From Microlunatus kandeliicorticis (GTDB taxonomy: Bacteria; Actinomycetota; Actinomycetes; Propionibacteriales; Propionibacteriaceae): 64,000 bases of DNA. The position numbers and the translations under genes are program-made. Numbering within the stretch: the stretch's first letter is position 1; every line of letters starts with the position of its first letter. The notes beneath the pieces are model-generated. The model was not told the origin of the DNA and ran no database searches. It was given only the letters and a program-made list of their open reading frames with translations. Positions 52,676 to 60,989 of this stretch are shown piece by piece. The DNA lies in the NCBI RefSeq assembly GCF_014137855.1, contig NZ_JACGWT010000002.1, positions 372,001 to 436,000 on the forward strand. Direction: 5' to 3'.

Positions 52676-53262
52676 CTGCTGGCCTGTTGATCGTCGGACT
52701 CCCAGATCTTCCAATCGTTATCGATTTGCCTGAAGTACATGGTGCCTTTGATGAGCAGTCCGTGACCAACAACCTTGCCTGAGCCATCGATGATCCTGTT
52801 CTGCCGGCCATCGACGCAAAAGGTGAACGTCAGCTCAGTCGCAGGACTGTCAGACCGATGTAACCCGGGTTCGAACTTCGGCGTATCGACTTCGAAGTCC
52901 CCGGTATATCGAAGCTTTTGCTTATGAATCTGCGCGACATAACCGGCGAATGCCGAAAGGTAGGGACCTGCGGCGTAGCGCTTCATCGTAGGAGTGGGTT
53001 CGATAGCGCCGCCGGCTCGAGTAACTTTGATGTATTCCGCGTAGAACGCCTTGTAGGCATTCGTGGAGGCCGCGACGGCTGCCGCCTGCTCCTTCTCCTT
53101 CTGTGCCTTTTCCGGCGTGCACGGGTCAGTCACCGTCGAGGTGCTGCAGCTGAAGGTCGGGCTCGGCGTCGGCGAGGCGGTCGGCTGCGGATCGGGGGTG
53201 CACCCGGCCGCGAGCAACGCGGCAGCGGCGACGGCAGCCGCCAGCGACCTCGATCGGCGCAC
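52669..53262 (-). CDS. Lipoprotein, hypothetical
   Basis: A 197-residue lipoprotein: basic start VRRSRSLAAA, lipobox LLAAGC, a Pro/Ser/Thr spacer, a helix (EKAQKEKEQAAAVAASTNAYKAFYAEYIKV), and a domain ending VVGHGLLIKGTMYFRQIDNDWKIWESDDQQASRC that resembles NTF2-like or SnoaL-like folds. GTG 53262 lies behind AGGAGGGGGAAG. It is coupled to the downstream secreted protein by a 7-bp overlap, and both show a conserved-looking YKA..Y helix. Hand counts of 60-nt lines from 52561 to 52980 give 48-60 % G+C, far below the window norm. Confidence 0.78.
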   Translation of the reverse strand: MRRSRSLAAAVAAAALLAAGCTPDPQPTASPTPSPTFSCSTSTVTDPCTPEKAQKEKEQAAAVAASTNAYKAFYAEYIKVTRAGGAIEPTPTMKRYAAGPYLSAFAGYVAQIHKQKLRYTGDFEVDTPKFEPGLHRSDSPATELTFTFCVDGRQNRIIDGSGKVVGHGLLIKGTMYFRQIDNDWKIWESDDQQASRC

Positions 53263-53380
53263 CTTCCCCCTCCTGGGCTCGACAAGGCGTTCATCCTCAC
53301 CCGGCCCGGGGGCAGTCGCAACCGACCTCGGCGAAGTTGTGGACAACGCCGACACGCAGGATGCGCGCACCGGAGAGCGG

Positions 53381-53875
53381 TCAGGTCCCCGACGGCCGCA
53401 GGGCCGACGCCATCACCCGCTGCTCCGGGTCGAGCACGGCCAGCACCCGGTCGAGGACCTCCGACAGCTGCGCGATCTGCTCGGGCGTGAGCACGTCGAT
53501 GACCAGCGACCGCACCGTGCCGACGTGGCCCGGTGCGGCGTGCACCACCTTCTCCCAGCCGGCCTCGGTCAGCACCAGGTTGACCGCGCGCTTGTCCCCG
53601 GGACACGGCTCGCGTTGGACCCAGCCCTCGGCTTCGAGCCGGCTCATCACCCGCGACAGCCGCGGCAGGGTCGCGTTGGTCATCGCCGCCAGCGCGGTCA
53701 GCCGGAGCCTCCGCGCCGGCGCTTCGGACAGCATGGCCAGCGAGAAGTAGTCGAAGTGGCTGAGCTGCTCGTCCCGCTGCAGCTGCGCGTCGAGCTCACG
53801 CGGGAGCAGCTCCACCACCGCGGCCAGCCGGATCCAGGCGTGCCGCTCGTCCTCGCTCAGCCAGCGCGTGTCCAT
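53381..53875 (-). CDS. MarR-family regulator divergent from a glyoxalase gene
   Basis: A 164-residue MarR protein with helices LSEDERHAWIRLAAVVELLPRELDAQLQRDEQLSHFDYFSLAMLSEAP, a winged helix (LRLTALAAMTNATLPRLSRVMSRLEAEGWVQREPCPGDKRAVNLVLTEAG) and a C-terminal dimer helix. ATG 53875 is preceded by GAGGAGGG at good distance. Two overlapping palindromes and a third inverted repeat in the 80-bp divergent gap are likely its operators. It probably represses the VOC gene and itself. Confidence 0.9.
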   Translation of the reverse strand: MDTRWLSEDERHAWIRLAAVVELLPRELDAQLQRDEQLSHFDYFSLAMLSEAPARRLRLTALAAMTNATLPRLSRVMSRLEAEGWVQREPCPGDKRAVNLVLTEAGWEKVVHAAPGHVGTVRSLVIDVLTPEQIAQLSEVLDRVLAVLDPEQRVMASALRPSGT

Positions 53876-53889
53876 CACAGCCCTCCTCG

Positions 53890-53933
53890 GTTGAAATCTC
53901 AACGACCACTGCCTACGATACTTGTATCTACAA
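53890..53933. promoter_or_regulatory. Operators in the MarR/VOC divergent promoter
   Basis: Three inverted repeats: GTTGA-N4-TCAAC at 53890-53903, GATAC-TT-GTATC at 53917-53928, and TTGTA-TC-TACAA at 53922-53933 overlapping the second. The last resembles many MarR-type sites. The TACGAT within could be a -10 for the glyoxalase gene. Confidence 0.65.
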
Positions 53934-53955
53934 CAAACCAGCCGAAGGGCCCACC

Positions 53956-54825
53956 ATGGAGTCCACGCAAGACCTGCTCGCCGCCGACACCCGGATGGGG
54001 GCCGTGTCGCTGCGCGTCGCCGATCTCGACGCGATGACCGCCTACTACCGCGATGCGGTCACGCTCTCGGTGCTGCGGACCGAGGCCGGCCGGGTGGTGC
54101 TCGGCCGCGGCACCGAACCGGTCGTGATCCTTGAGCACGCGCCCGAGATGCGGCACGCCTCGCCGAGTTCGGCCGGGCTGTTCCACACGGCGATCCTGTT
54201 CGAGACCGAGGCCGACCTGGCCACCGCGGTCTGGTCGGTGGCCAGTCGCCACCCGGGCACCTTCACCGGCAGCGCCGACCACCTGGTCAGCCAGGCGTTC
54301 TATTTCACCGACCCCGAGCGCAACGGCGTCGAGCTCTACACCGACCGCGACCGGACGGCCTGGAGCTGGACCCACGGACAGGTCGAGATGGCCAGCCTGC
54401 AGCTCGACCCGAACCGGTTCCTGCGGGACCACCTCGACCAGACCGCGGTCGACGAGGCGGACCGACGACCGGCCACGGTCGGGCACGTGCACCTCTCGGT
54501 CGGCGACATCCCGAGCGCCCGCACCTTCTACGTCGAGCGGCTCGGCTTCGAGACCACGGCCGAGCTCGGCGGATCGGCGCTCTTCGTCAGCGCCGGCGGC
54601 TACCACCACCACATGGCGATGAACACCTGGAACAGCCGCGGCGCCGGCCGCCGGCAGCAGACGCTGGGCCTCGGGCTGGTCCGGATCGAGGTCCCGGGCC
54701 TCGACGACCTCGGCGCCCTGGGCGAGCGGCTCGACTTCTACGGCGTCCCGACCTCCGACGACGGCCGCACCGTTCGCTTCGAGGACCCGTGGGCCAACCG
54801 GATCGAGGTCAGCCCGGCCGCCTGA
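53956..54825 (+). CDS. Two-domain VOC/glyoxalase family protein
   Basis: A 289-residue protein with two vicinal-oxygen-chelate modules (about 14-130 and 165-285). Metal-type residues are visible: His in GLFHTAILF, Glu in NGVELYTDR, His in VGHVHLSVGD and Glu in NRIEVSP. This layout fits CatE-like catechol 2,3-dioxygenases and glyoxal-detoxifying proteins. A MarR gene is divergent, suggesting induction by a quinone, aldehyde or aromatic compound. The start at ATG follows GAAGGGCCCACC. Confidence 0.88.
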   Translation: MESTQDLLAADTRMGAVSLRVADLDAMTAYYRDAVTLSVLRTEAGRVVLGRGTEPVVILEHAPEMRHASPSSAGLFHTAILFETEADLATAVWSVASRHPGTFTGSADHLVSQAFYFTDPERNGVELYTDRDRTAWSWTHGQVEMASLQLDPNRFLRDHLDQTAVDEADRRPATVGHVHLSVGDIPSARTFYVERLGFETTAELGGSALFVSAGGYHHHMAMNTWNSRGAGRRQQTLGLGLVRIEVPGLDDLGALGERLDFYGVPTSDDGRTVRFEDPWANRIEVSPAA

Positions 54826-54839
54826 GGCCCCATCCGCGC

Positions 54840-54887
54840 ACAACGGGGGTGATCCGCACCGACATCGGTGTGGATCTCCCCCGTTGT
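54840..54887. terminator. Bidirectional terminator
   Basis: Long inverted repeat: ACAACGGGGG-TGATCC-GCACCGA pairs with its complement across a 2-nt loop, with small mismatches. It lies between the convergent VOC and dioxygenase genes. Confidence 0.85.
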
Positions 54888-54910
54888 CGTCGAGGACGGT
54901 GCGCGAGGCC

Positions 54911-55786
54911 TCAGATGTTCGCCTCGCGGCCCGACGGCGCCCCGGCGGGCAGCTCGGGCGCGCCTTGCTCGGCCGCTCCGCCGGACGGACAGTCGAGGCC
55001 GAGCGTGTAGGCGGTCATCGAGAGCGACCCGTAGGCGTACCCGTCGACGAGGACGTCGGCGCCCGTCCCGGAGGCACCGGCCAGCCCGGCCAGATAGAGC
55101 AGCGGGATGTAATGGTCGGGCGTCGGGACCGCGTGGCCGAAGTCGCGGTGACCGTCGAGGGCCGCGGTCTCGGTCGGCTGGTCGGCCATCACCTGCTTGA
55201 CCTGCTCGTCGAACCGCTGCGCCCAGTCGAACCCGCCGTCGGGCAGCGTCGGGCTCATCCCGCCGAGGTTGTGCACCACGTTGCCGCTGCCGACGATCAA
55301 CACGCCCTGCTCGCGCAGCGGAGCCAGCCGCGCGCCGAGATCGAGGTGGTAGTCGAAGCCCTGGTCGGCGTTGATGCTCAGCTGCATCACCGGCACGTCC
55401 GCGTCCGGGAACACGTGCATCAGCACCGACCAGGTGCCGTGGTCGATGCCCCAGCTGTCGACGTCCGCGCCCACCCAGGTCGGGTGCACGACGTCACTGA
55501 CCTCCTCGACGAAGCCGGGCAGCCCGGGTGCCGGGTACTGGACGTCGAACAGCTCCTGCGGGAAGCCGTAGAAGTCGTGGATGGTGCGGGGCCGCGGCAT
55601 CGCGGTGACCGCGGTCGCGTTGATGTACCAGTGCGCCGAGACGACGAGGATCGCCCGCGGTTTCGGCACCGCCGCGCCGAGCGCGTGCCAGGCCCGGGTG
55701 TAGCGGTTGTCGGCCAGGGCGTTCATCGGGTTGCCGTGGCCGATGAACGCGGCGGGCATCAGCGCGGGACTGCTCGGTGTGGACAC
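54911..55786 (-). CDS. DODA-type extradiol dioxygenase (LigB family)
   Basis: A 291-residue class III ring-cleaving dioxygenase. Metal-ligand His residues are seen in AAFIGHGNPMN, VVSAHWYINA and VGSGNVVHNLG, plus DHGTWSVLMHVFPDADVPVMQLSI; this wording matches 4,5-DOPA dioxygenases (YgiD). It would open catechol-like rings at an extradiol bond. The GTG start is at 55786; an internal ATG (MPAAFIGHG) is close to the homology start. The adjacent VOC protein is of another extradiol-like fold, but the two are convergent rather than an operon. Confidence 0.9.
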   Translation of the reverse strand: MSTPSSPALMPAAFIGHGNPMNALADNRYTRAWHALGAAVPKPRAILVVSAHWYINATAVTAMPRPRTIHDFYGFPQELFDVQYPAPGLPGFVEEVSDVVHPTWVGADVDSWGIDHGTWSVLMHVFPDADVPVMQLSINADQGFDYHLDLGARLAPLREQGVLIVGSGNVVHNLGGMSPTLPDGGFDWAQRFDEQVKQVMADQPTETAALDGHRDFGHAVPTPDHYIPLLYLAGLAGASGTGADVLVDGYAYGSLSMTAYTLGLDCPSGGAAEQGAPELPAGAPSGREANI

Positions 55787-55884
55787 GGCTCACCTCACGG
55801 ACGTCGACGGTCGGCTCATCCTCGCAGGCCGACGCGCCTGCCGGTCGGACGTTCGAGCGGCCGCTCGCCGGGTACGTCCCGACC

Positions 55885-57126
55885 ATGACGCCACCCGGAA
55901 CCCGATCCGACCAGACGCTCGCGCTCGCCCGGCAGGGCTATCGCTGGGCGGCCCGGTTGCGCGGCGGACGCGAGGCGGTGCCGTGTCGCCTGCTCGGGCG
56001 CCGCGCCGTGCTCGTCGGCGGACCGGCGGGCGTCCGACGCTTCTACGACGACCGGCTGCAGCGGCACGGCGCCTTCCCCGCGGCGATCCGGCTGGTGCTG
56101 TTCGGGCCCGGCGCGGTCCACGGACTCGACGACGAGGCCCACCACGCGCGCAAGGCGATCTTCGTCGGACTGCTCGACGCCCGCGCGGTGCAGCGGCTCC
56201 GCGCGGTCGCGGCGGAGGAGTGGCAGAACGCCCTCGACGCCTGGGCGCCGGGGGAACGGCGGACCGTCTGGCCGTTGGCGGTCGACGTGATCGGTCGCGC
56301 GGTGCTGAGCTGGGCCGGCGTCCGCTGCTCCCGGAGTGAGGTCGGACACCGCAGCCGCCAGCTCGCCGCGGTGGTCGACGGGTTCGCGCGGCCGGTCCGC
56401 CCCTACCTGCGGGCCGTCGCCGACCGGCGGGCGCTCGACCGGTGGGCGGCCGGGTTGGTCCGCGACGTCCGCGAGGGACGCTCGGCGGCACCCGAGGGGA
56501 GTCCACTGGTGGTGATCGCCCGGGCCACCGATCCCTCCAGTCGGTTGTTGCCGGCCCGGGTGGCGGGGGTCGAGTTCCTCAACGTGGTGCGCCCGACGGT
56601 GGCGTCGTCGTGGTTCGTGGCGTTCGCGGCGCTGATGCTGGCCGAGCGGCCGGACTGGCGGGCTCGGATGGACGACCCGCTGATGCGGTACGCGTTCGCG
56701 CAGGAGGTTCGTCGGCACTTCCCGTTCGTCCCGGCGCTGGTGGCCCGGACCCGGCGGGCCCAGGACGTCCTCGGCTCCCCGCTGCCCGCGGGCGGGCTGG
56801 TGGTGCTCGACGTCTACGGGACCAACCACGACCCGCAGGCTTGGGACGAGCCCGACCGGTTCCTGCCGGAGCGGTTCCTCGACCGGACGGTCCGGCCGGA
56901 CTCGCTGGTGCCGCAGGGTGGCGGTGCGCTGGCCACCGGGCACCGCTGTCCCGGCGAGGACGTGGTGCTGGCGATGATCGATGCCGCCTGCCAGGCGCTG
57001 GCCGAGCGGGCCTGGACGCTGCCGGAGCAGGACCTCGACTGGCCGGCCAGCCCGCTGCCGACCCGGCCGCGGAGCGGGGTGGTGCTGGTGCGCGAGCGCG
57101 AACCGGTGGAGGTCGGCCGCGGCTAG
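55885..57126 (+). CDS. Cytochrome P450, CYP152-like fatty-acid peroxygenase
   Basis: A 413-residue P450. The haem ligand is Cys355 in ATGHRCPGED, within VPQGGGALATGHRCPGE, as in CYP152 enzymes. Residues Arg236-Pro237 in FLNVVRPTVASSW correspond to the Arg-Pro pair that binds the fatty-acid carboxylate and activates H2O2, in place of the usual acid-alcohol pair. QEVRRHFPFVPALVARTRRAQD is also CYP152-like. It should hydroxylate or decarboxylate fatty acids with H2O2, needing no redox partner; none is encoded nearby. ATG 55885 gives a normal length. Confidence 0.88.
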   Translation: MTPPGTRSDQTLALARQGYRWAARLRGGREAVPCRLLGRRAVLVGGPAGVRRFYDDRLQRHGAFPAAIRLVLFGPGAVHGLDDEAHHARKAIFVGLLDARAVQRLRAVAAEEWQNALDAWAPGERRTVWPLAVDVIGRAVLSWAGVRCSRSEVGHRSRQLAAVVDGFARPVRPYLRAVADRRALDRWAAGLVRDVREGRSAAPEGSPLVVIARATDPSSRLLPARVAGVEFLNVVRPTVASSWFVAFAALMLAERPDWRARMDDPLMRYAFAQEVRRHFPFVPALVARTRRAQDVLGSPLPAGGLVVLDVYGTNHDPQAWDEPDRFLPERFLDRTVRPDSLVPQGGGALATGHRCPGEDVVLAMIDAACQALAERAWTLPEQDLDWPASPLPTRPRSGVVLVREREPVEVGRG

Positions 57127-57135
57127 CCTGCCGCC

Positions 57136-57288
57136 ATGCCGCGGCTGATCCACCTCAACGGTCCGCCCGGGATCGGCAAGTCGACCCTGGCGGCGCTGGG
57201 GGTGGAGCGACACCCGGGCACGCTCGACCTCGACGCCGACCAGCTGCACCCGCTGATCGGCGGCTGGCTCGACCTCGGCGAGAGCTGA
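57136..57288 (+). pseudogene. Truncated P-loop kinase-like gene
   Basis: A 50-residue frame begins as a typical small P-loop kinase (MPRLIHLNGPPGIGKSTLA, then LDLDADQLHPLIGGWLDLGES) and stops where homologs, usually about 170-180 residues, go on. No continuation is seen in other frames; an inverted repeat follows instead. The start keeps a perfect leaderless signal (TAGCCT, six bases, ATG), so it may still be expressed. It is most likely a gene remnant cut by a deletion or insertion. Confidence 0.7.
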
Positions 57289-57300
57289 GGTCCGGACACG

Positions 57301-57362
57301 ACAGCAGGACCGGCAATCGCGACTCCGGGGGAAGGGAGACGTGGTTGCCGGTCCTGTGCTGT
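57301..57362. repeat. Long inverted repeat after the truncated kinase
   Basis: ACAGCAGGACCGGCAA pairs with TTGCCGGTCCTGTGCTGT apart from a 2-nt bulge, around a 28-nt loop. It starts 12 bp after the premature stop. It could be a terminator or the end of a small mobile element that truncated the kinase gene. Confidence 0.65.
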
Positions 57363-57414
57363 GGTGCGTGTCGGGTTGTGGGTACTGCCGGGGCGTCGGC
57401 GGGTCGTTCGTCGC

Positions 57415-57571
57415 GGCGTCGGGGGCCACCGCCACGAAGTCACCTGGTGACGTCATGGTCGTGCGTGTCGGTTCCGGTGTGGATCTCGTGCCGGCGTCGG
57501 GGGCCGCCAGCCCGGAATCTGCTCCGGATCGTCAGGTCCGGTGGTGATCGTTCGCCTCGGCGTCGGGGGCC
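57415..57571. repeat. Three degenerate repeats with core GGCGTCGGGGGCC
   Basis: The 13-bp core occurs at 57415, 57493 and 57559 (spacings 78 and 66 bp), with partly similar flanks. The stretch 57289-57678 contains no recognisable gene; it holds these repeats and the inverted repeat before them and reads as insertion or deletion debris. Confidence 0.6.
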
Positions 57572-57678
57572 GCCTCGGGTCCGGATCGTTCGTTCCTGAC
57601 ACCCAGAACACTACGGACTTCGCGGAGCCTGTTCTCGGCGTCGCGTGCACACCTGCTCGGCAATCCGTGCAGTCCTGT

Positions 57679-57972
57679 TCAGATGCTGGTGGGCTCGTAG
57701 CGGGTCAGGGCGATCTGGCCGCCGGTCAGCTCCCCGAGCTCGCTCGCCCCCTCTGGCGTCGCGCGCCAGGCGCGGTAGGCGTCGTCGGCCTCGACCGACT
57801 CCCAGGTCTCGATCACCACCAGGTGGTGCGGGTCGGTGAGGTCGCGCACGACCTCGGCCGAGACGAATCCTGGTCGGGCGCGGGTGTCGGCCAGCACCGC
57901 GCTCAGCCGGGCTTCCGCATCAGCGGGAGCGTCAGGACGAAAACGGAGGTCGAGCAGCGAGGTGATCGGCAT
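57679..57972 (-). CDS. Antibiotic biosynthesis monooxygenase-domain protein, second
   Basis: A 97-residue ABM-fold protein: ITSLLDLRFRPDAPADAEARLSAVLADTRARPGFVSAEVVRDLTDPHHLVVIETWESVEADDAYRAWR. It belongs to the family of small dimeric monooxygenases and quinol oxidases but is clearly different from the copy at 30492. ATG 57972 has TAGCGT six bases before it (leaderless). Substrate unknown. Confidence 0.87.
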   Translation of the reverse strand: MPITSLLDLRFRPDAPADAEARLSAVLADTRARPGFVSAEVVRDLTDPHHLVVIETWESVEADDAYRAWRATPEGASELGELTGGQIALTRYEPTSI

Positions 57973-58010
57973 GGCACGACGCTAACGGGTGCGAGGCACG
58001 GTGCGAGGGG

Positions 58011-58083
58011 TGGAGCCAAGGGGACTCGAACCCCTAACCCCCTGCTTGCAAAGCAGGTGCGCTACCAATTGCGCCATGGCCCC
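58011..58083 (-). tRNA. tRNA-Ala (anticodon UGC)
   Basis: On the minus strand the sequence begins GGGGCCATGGCGCAATTGG, with anticodon stem-loop CTGCTTTGCAAGCAG (anticodon TGC), T arm GGGTTCGAGTCCC and acceptor end TGGCTCC plus A. All four arms pair, with a G-T wobble in the acceptor stem. The 3' CCA is not encoded (CCC follows). Confidence 0.97.
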
Positions 58084-58270
58084 GGGTGGGCCGGCCGGAG
58101 CCGGACCGACGGCTCAGATTAGAGCACCCGGCTCGGGCCGGACAAAGGAGAACTCGTCCGCCCGCGCGAGGGTGGGCCCCGACCCGCCGCTTCGCGCCGA
58201 CTAGCGCATCGCTGAGTAACCCTCGTGGAGACTCGCCCGGTCAAACGATCACCACGTACCCTGGGGTGCC

Positions 58271-58690
58271 ATGTGGTCCCAGCGCGAGGTCATCGACTAC
58301 GCGCTGCAGCGCCGGTCGACCCTCGAGGCGCTGCGGCGACCGTCGCGCACCCTCTCGCGCCCCGACGTCTGCGACGCGGACCCGATGCTGGTGCGCAGCG
58401 CCAAGTACCACGGCGAGCCTTCCGACAGCCCGTGCCCGGTCTGCCGCTCGGAGAAGCTGACGCTGCTCCACTACACCTTCGGCGACCAGCTCGGGCAGTA
58501 CTCCGGCCGGATCAAGCGCACCCCCGAGCTCGAGGAGATGGCGCACGAGTACGGCGAGTTCAAGGTGGTCGTCGTCGAGGTCTGCCTGGACTGCCGCTGG
58601 AACCACATGATCATGTCGTACCTGCTCGGCGACGGCGTCAAGCGCAAGCCGCCGCGGCGCCAGCAGACCGTCGAGGACATCTATGGCTGA
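58271..58690 (+). CDS. DUF5318 zinc-ribbon-like protein
   Basis: A 139-residue conserved actinobacterial protein. Two Cys pairs, CPVC (about 55-58) and CLDC (about 106-109), probably bind zinc. The start MWSQREVIDYALQRRSTLEAL and the end RRQQTVEDIYG are typical of DUF5318, whose function is unknown but which is regularly encoded just before ponA. ATG 58271 has TACCCT eight bases upstream. Its last 8 bp overlap the ponA start, so the two are coupled. Confidence 0.9.
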   Translation: MWSQREVIDYALQRRSTLEALRRPSRTLSRPDVCDADPMLVRSAKYHGEPSDSPCPVCRSEKLTLLHYTFGDQLGQYSGRIKRTPELEEMAHEYGEFKVVVVEVCLDCRWNHMIMSYLLGDGVKRKPPRRQQTVEDIYG

Positions 58691-60989
58691 ACCCACCACC
58701 GGCGGGAAGACCCCTCGCCGGGGTTCCGGCGCGCCCGCCTCCGGCTCCGCGAAGCCCGGGAAGCGGAAGCCGAAGCGCACCCGCGGCCAGAAGGTCGGCC
58801 GGTTCTTCGGGATCACCGCCCTGGTCGTCGCCATCTGCATGGTGCTCGGCTTCGGCGCCCTCGCGGTCGGCTATCTCCGCACCGAGGTGCCCGACCCCAA
58901 CAAGGCGTTCACCACCAACACCACCTTCGTCTACTACGACGACGGCAAGACCCAGCTCTCCAGCCTGGCCATCCAGAACCGGCAGTCGATCAGCTACGAC
59001 GAGATGCCGGCCAGCATCAAGGAAGCGATCGTCGCGGCCGAGAACCGGACCTTCTGGACCGACCCCGGCATCTCGATCAGCGGCATGGCCCGTGCGGCCC
59101 TCAACATCGCCCGCGGCGGCAGCCTGCAGGGCGGCTCGACGATCACCCAGCAGTACATCAAGGTGCTCTACCTCACCGAGAACCAGACGGTGTCGCGCAA
59201 GATCAAGGAGATCTTCCTCGCCGCCAAGCTCGGCCGCAGCGTCCCCAAGCAGGACATCCTGCGCGACTACCTCAACACCATCTACTTCGGCCACGGTGCC
59301 TACGGCATCCAGGCCGCCAGCAAGGCCTACTTCGGGATCGACGCCAAGAAGCTGTCGGTGCCGCAGGCCGCCGTGCTGGCCAGCGTGATCAACAATCCCT
59401 CCCTCTTCGACCCCGACGACCCGGACAACCGCCCGCGGCTGCTCGACCGCTACCGCTACGTCCTCGACGGCATGCGGCAGGCGGGCAACATCACGCCCGC
59501 GCAGGAGGCGCAGTACGCCAAGGCGCTGCCCAAGTTCCCGAAGATCAAGACCCCGGAGCGCTACGGCGGTCCGCAGGGCTTCCTGCTCAAGGCGGTCGAG
59601 GACGAGCTGGGCACCATCGGGCTCGACGAGAGCCAGGTGCAGGGCGGTGGCTACAAGATCGTCACCACCTTCGACAAGAAGAGCGAGGACGCCGCGGTCG
59701 AGGCGGCGCAGAAGTACACCAAGATCGCCGCCGGCAACGCCGGTCGGAAGACCTCGACCCTGCACGCCGCGGTCGCCTCGGTCGACGTCTCGACCGGTGC
59801 CGTCCGCGCGATGTACGGCGGCCCGAACTACATCGACAACTCCCGCAACTGGGCCACCACCCACCGGCCGACCGCCTCGACCTTCAAGGCGTTCACGCTG
59901 GCCGCCGGGCTCGAGAACGGCTTCAGCCTGCGCTCGACCTTCCACGGCAACACCTGGTACCTGCCGGGTGACCCGATCCCGGTGCGCAACGAGAACAACG
60001 ACCAGTACGGCTATGCGGTCAACCTGATCCGGGCCACCGCGCTGAGCATCAACACCGCCTTCGTCGACCTGATCACCCAGCTCAAGGACGGCAGGGCGGC
60101 GGTCGAGAAGGTGGCCGAGGACGCCGGCGCCCCGAAGACCACCGGCTGGGACGCGGCCGAGCGCAACGTCCCGATCGGCACCCCCGAGGTCAGCCCGCTC
60201 AACCTGGCCTCGGCCTACGCGACCTTCGCCAACGGGGGCGTGCACGTCCCGGTCCACGTGATCAAGGCGATCTACGACCACAACGGCAACCTCGTCTACA
60301 AGGCCGACCCGAAGACCAACCGGGCGGTCAGCAAGGACGTCGCCGCCGACACCACCTACGCACTGTCGAGCGTGGTCGACCAGGGCACCGGCCGGGTCGT
60401 CCAGGCCCTCGGCCGTCCGGTGGCCGGCAAGACCGGTACCAACGGGGTCGACACCCCCGGCCAGGGCAACATCGTCAACTCCTCCTGGTTCGTCGGCTAC
60501 ACCAGGCAGATCTCCACCGCGGTGATGTACGTCGCCGGCAACAGCGGCAGCGCGAGCCTCGATCCCTACCGCCAGCCCGGTGACACCACCTTCTACGGCG
60601 CCACCTACCCGGCCCGCACCTGGCTCGACTACATGCAGGTCGCCACCCAGGGCCAGAGCATCGAGAAGTTCCCCGACCCGGCCTGGGTCAACACCGACGG
60701 TCCGCCGCCGGCGACCAGCGCCCCGCCGACCAGCGCCACCCCGACGCCGTCGAAGACGCCGAGCTCCACCCCGACCCCCAGCGCCACCCCCTCGGAGACC
60801 CCGAGCGCGCCGGCCAGCTCGGCCAGCGCCCCGGAGTCGAGCCGCACGCCCGAACCCCCCGCCCCCAGCTCCAGCTCGAGCAGCAGCAGCGGTTCTCCCG
60901 AACCGCCCGGCCGCGGCCGCAACGGCGAGAACGCGACCGGCACCAGCAGCGCGGCCGGCCCGGCGGGCAGCACCTCGGGCAACGGCTGA
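58683..60989 (+). CDS. ponA: Class A penicillin-binding protein PonA
   Basis: A 768-residue bifunctional peptidoglycan synthase. A basic cytoplasmic tail (about 1-37) and one membrane helix (about 38-66) precede the GT51 glycosyltransferase domain (IVAAENRTFW with catalytic Glu; LQGGSTITQQYIK). The transpeptidase domain carries S399-T-F-K402, the SIN motif near 455 and KTGT near 583. The last 100 residues are a Pro/Ser/Thr tail, extracellular and disordered. It sits between DUF5318 and two glycosyltransferase genes with overlapping starts, so it is part of an envelope operon. Confidence 0.95.
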   Translation: MAEPTTGGKTPRRGSGAPASGSAKPGKRKPKRTRGQKVGRFFGITALVVAICMVLGFGALAVGYLRTEVPDPNKAFTTNTTFVYYDDGKTQLSSLAIQNRQSISYDEMPASIKEAIVAAENRTFWTDPGISISGMARAALNIARGGSLQGGSTITQQYIKVLYLTENQTVSRKIKEIFLAAKLGRSVPKQDILRDYLNTIYFGHGAYGIQAASKAYFGIDAKKLSVPQAAVLASVINNPSLFDPDDPDNRPRLLDRYRYVLDGMRQAGNITPAQEAQYAKALPKFPKIKTPERYGGPQGFLLKAVEDELGTIGLDESQVQGGGYKIVTTFDKKSEDAAVEAAQKYTKIAAGNAGRKTSTLHAAVASVDVSTGAVRAMYGGPNYIDNSRNWATTHRPTASTFKAFTLAAGLENGFSLRSTFHGNTWYLPGDPIPVRNENNDQYGYAVNLIRATALSINTAFVDLITQLKDGRAAVEKVAEDAGAPKTTGWDAAERNVPIGTPEVSPLNLASAYATFANGGVHVPVHVIKAIYDHNGNLVYKADPKTNRAVSKDVAADTTYALSSVVDQGTGRVVQALGRPVAGKTGTNGVDTPGQGNIVNSSWFVGYTRQISTAVMYVAGNSGSASLDPYRQPGDTTFYGATYPARTWLDYMQVATQGQSIEKFPDPAWVNTDGPPPATSAPPTSATPTPSKTPSSTPTPSATPSETPSAPASSASAPESSRTPEPPAPSSSSSSSSGSPEPPGRGRNGENATGTSSAAGPAGSTSGNG

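Noticed and set aside
53381-57126. Aromatic-degradation gene cluster (MarR, VOC, DODA, P450)
   Set aside because: The genes are on alternating strands with terminators between them, so there is no operon; co-function is only possible, not shown.
57415-57571. CRISPR-like array of about 30-bp repeats with 35-50-bp spacers
   Set aside because: Only three degenerate copies with a 13-bp exact core, unequal spacing (78 and 66 bp) and no cas genes nearby.
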